Translations under genes and position numbers: made by a program | Shown here: in pieces, positions 12,690-13,112 of the stretch | How the letters are laid out: each line of letters begins with the position of its first letter | Numbering within the stretch: the stretch's first letter is position 1 | The notes under the pieces: model-generated | What the model saw: only the letters and a program-made list of their open reading frames with translations | What the model was told of the DNA's origin: nothing | The model's database searches: none | Assembly (NCBI GenBank): GCA_900752345.1 | Contig: CAADVA010000054.1 | Span: 1-13,112 of the forward strand | Direction: 5' to 3' | Length of the DNA stretch: 13,112 bases | DNA from: an uncultured Collinsella sp. | Lineage (GTDB): Bacteria > Actinomycetota > Coriobacteriia > Coriobacteriales > Coriobacteriaceae

Positions 12690-13112
12690 ATGGCTGCAGA
12701 AAAGTCCTCTTCGCGCTCATGGATGTCCGATGCCGCGATCTATCAGATCTACCCGCGTTCGTTTAAGGATTCGACCGGTTCGGGTCTGGGCGATATCGCG
12801 GGCATTACCCAGCAGATGGACTATCTTGAGCGGCTGGGCATCGAGGCCATCTGGCTGAGCCCGTTTTACCCTTCGCCTCTTGTCGATGGCGGCTATGATG
12901 TGGCGGACTACTGCGATGTCGACCCACGTCTCGGCTCGCTTGACGACTTCGATGACATGATCGCTGCGGCTCACGCGCGCGGCATCAAGGTCATCGTCGA
13001 TATCGTGCCCAACCATTCATCCAACCAGCACCCCTGGTTCAAAGCCGCTCTTGCCGCCGGCCCCGGATCGCCCGAGCGCGCCCGTTATATCTTCCGCGAT
13101 GGTCGCGGCGAG
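12690..13112 (+). CDS. alpha-glucosidase, glycoside hydrolase family 13, 3' truncated by the window
   Basis: This is the N-terminal 141 residues of a GH13 TIM-barrel enzyme, predicted to release glucose from alpha-1,4- or alpha-1,6-linked oligosaccharides or sucrose-type substrates in the cytoplasm (no signal peptide is seen). Family motifs are IYQIYPRSF (17-25), IWLSPFYPSPLVDGGYDVAD (54-73), GSLDDFDDMI (82-91) and conserved region I DIVPNH (104-109), followed by HPWFKAAL and GPGSPERARYIFRDG (124-138). The last segment is typical of actinobacterial alpha-glucosidases rather than alpha-amylases. The catalytic nucleophile and acid residues lie beyond the window. AAGGGAGG at about 12674-12681 gives a good ribosome site 8 nt before the ATG. 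Exact specificity (maltose, isomaltose, sucrose, trehalose synthase-like) cannot be told from this part. Confidence 0.9.
   Translation, partial: MAAEKSSSRSWMSDAAIYQIYPRSFKDSTGSGLGDIAGITQQMDYLERLGIEAIWLSPFYPSPLVDGGYDVADYCDVDPRLGSLDDFDDMIAAAHARGIKVIVDIVPNHSSNQHPWFKAALAAGPGSPERARYIFRDGRGE

Overview
The window reads as chromosome from a high-GC Gram-positive bacterium, most likely a gut actinobacterium of class Coriobacteriia, Collinsella-like. This is inference from codon use, gene content (gpmI-secG, an opp operon, an actinobacterial-type GH13 alpha-glucosidase) and overall protein style. No 16S or other decisive marker is present. All protein genes and tRNAs that I can support lie on the + strand.

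Layout. (1) 1-1377: the 3' nine-tenths of gpmI (glycolytic phosphoglycerate mutase), with its own terminator. (2) 1537-1791: secG, subunit of the Sec translocon, with promoter candidate and terminator. (3) 2086-8029: a complete five-gene oligopeptide/dipeptide ABC importer (lipoprotein receptor, two permeases, two ATPases). A 156-nt gap carrying two hairpins separates the receptor gene from the tightly packed other four. (4) 8030-8622: a gene-free stretch dominated by two large nested palindromes of 127 and 125 nt. They share the same architecture in opposite orientation and their stems covary. This is the most unusual signal in the window. (5) 8623-8712: tRNA-Leu(GAG) with promoter and terminator. 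(6) 8772-11945: a two-gene signalling module, a PAS-GAF-GAF-PP2C (SpoIIE/RsbU-type) phosphatase followed by a single protein fusing a STAS anti-sigma-antagonist domain to an RsbW-type HATPase domain. (7) 12051-12352: tRNA-Gly(GCC), tRNA-Cys(GCA) and a second identical tRNA-Gly(GCC), separated by terminator-like hairpins. (8) 12353-12689: intergenic DNA with an imperfect palindrome. (9) 12690-end: the start of a GH13 alpha-glucosidase.

How the parts work together. The opp genes form one uptake system: receptor outside, channel in the membrane, ATPases inside. The phosphatase/STAS-HATPase pair looks like a compact partner-switching circuit, in which sensing by PAS/GAF would control dephosphorylation of a STAS serine that antagonises a kinase/anti-sigma domain, here on the same polypeptide. 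No sigma factor is visible, so its target is unknown. The two tRNA transcription units share an A/T palindrome fused to the -35 box, which suggests a common mode of strong or regulated stable-RNA expression.
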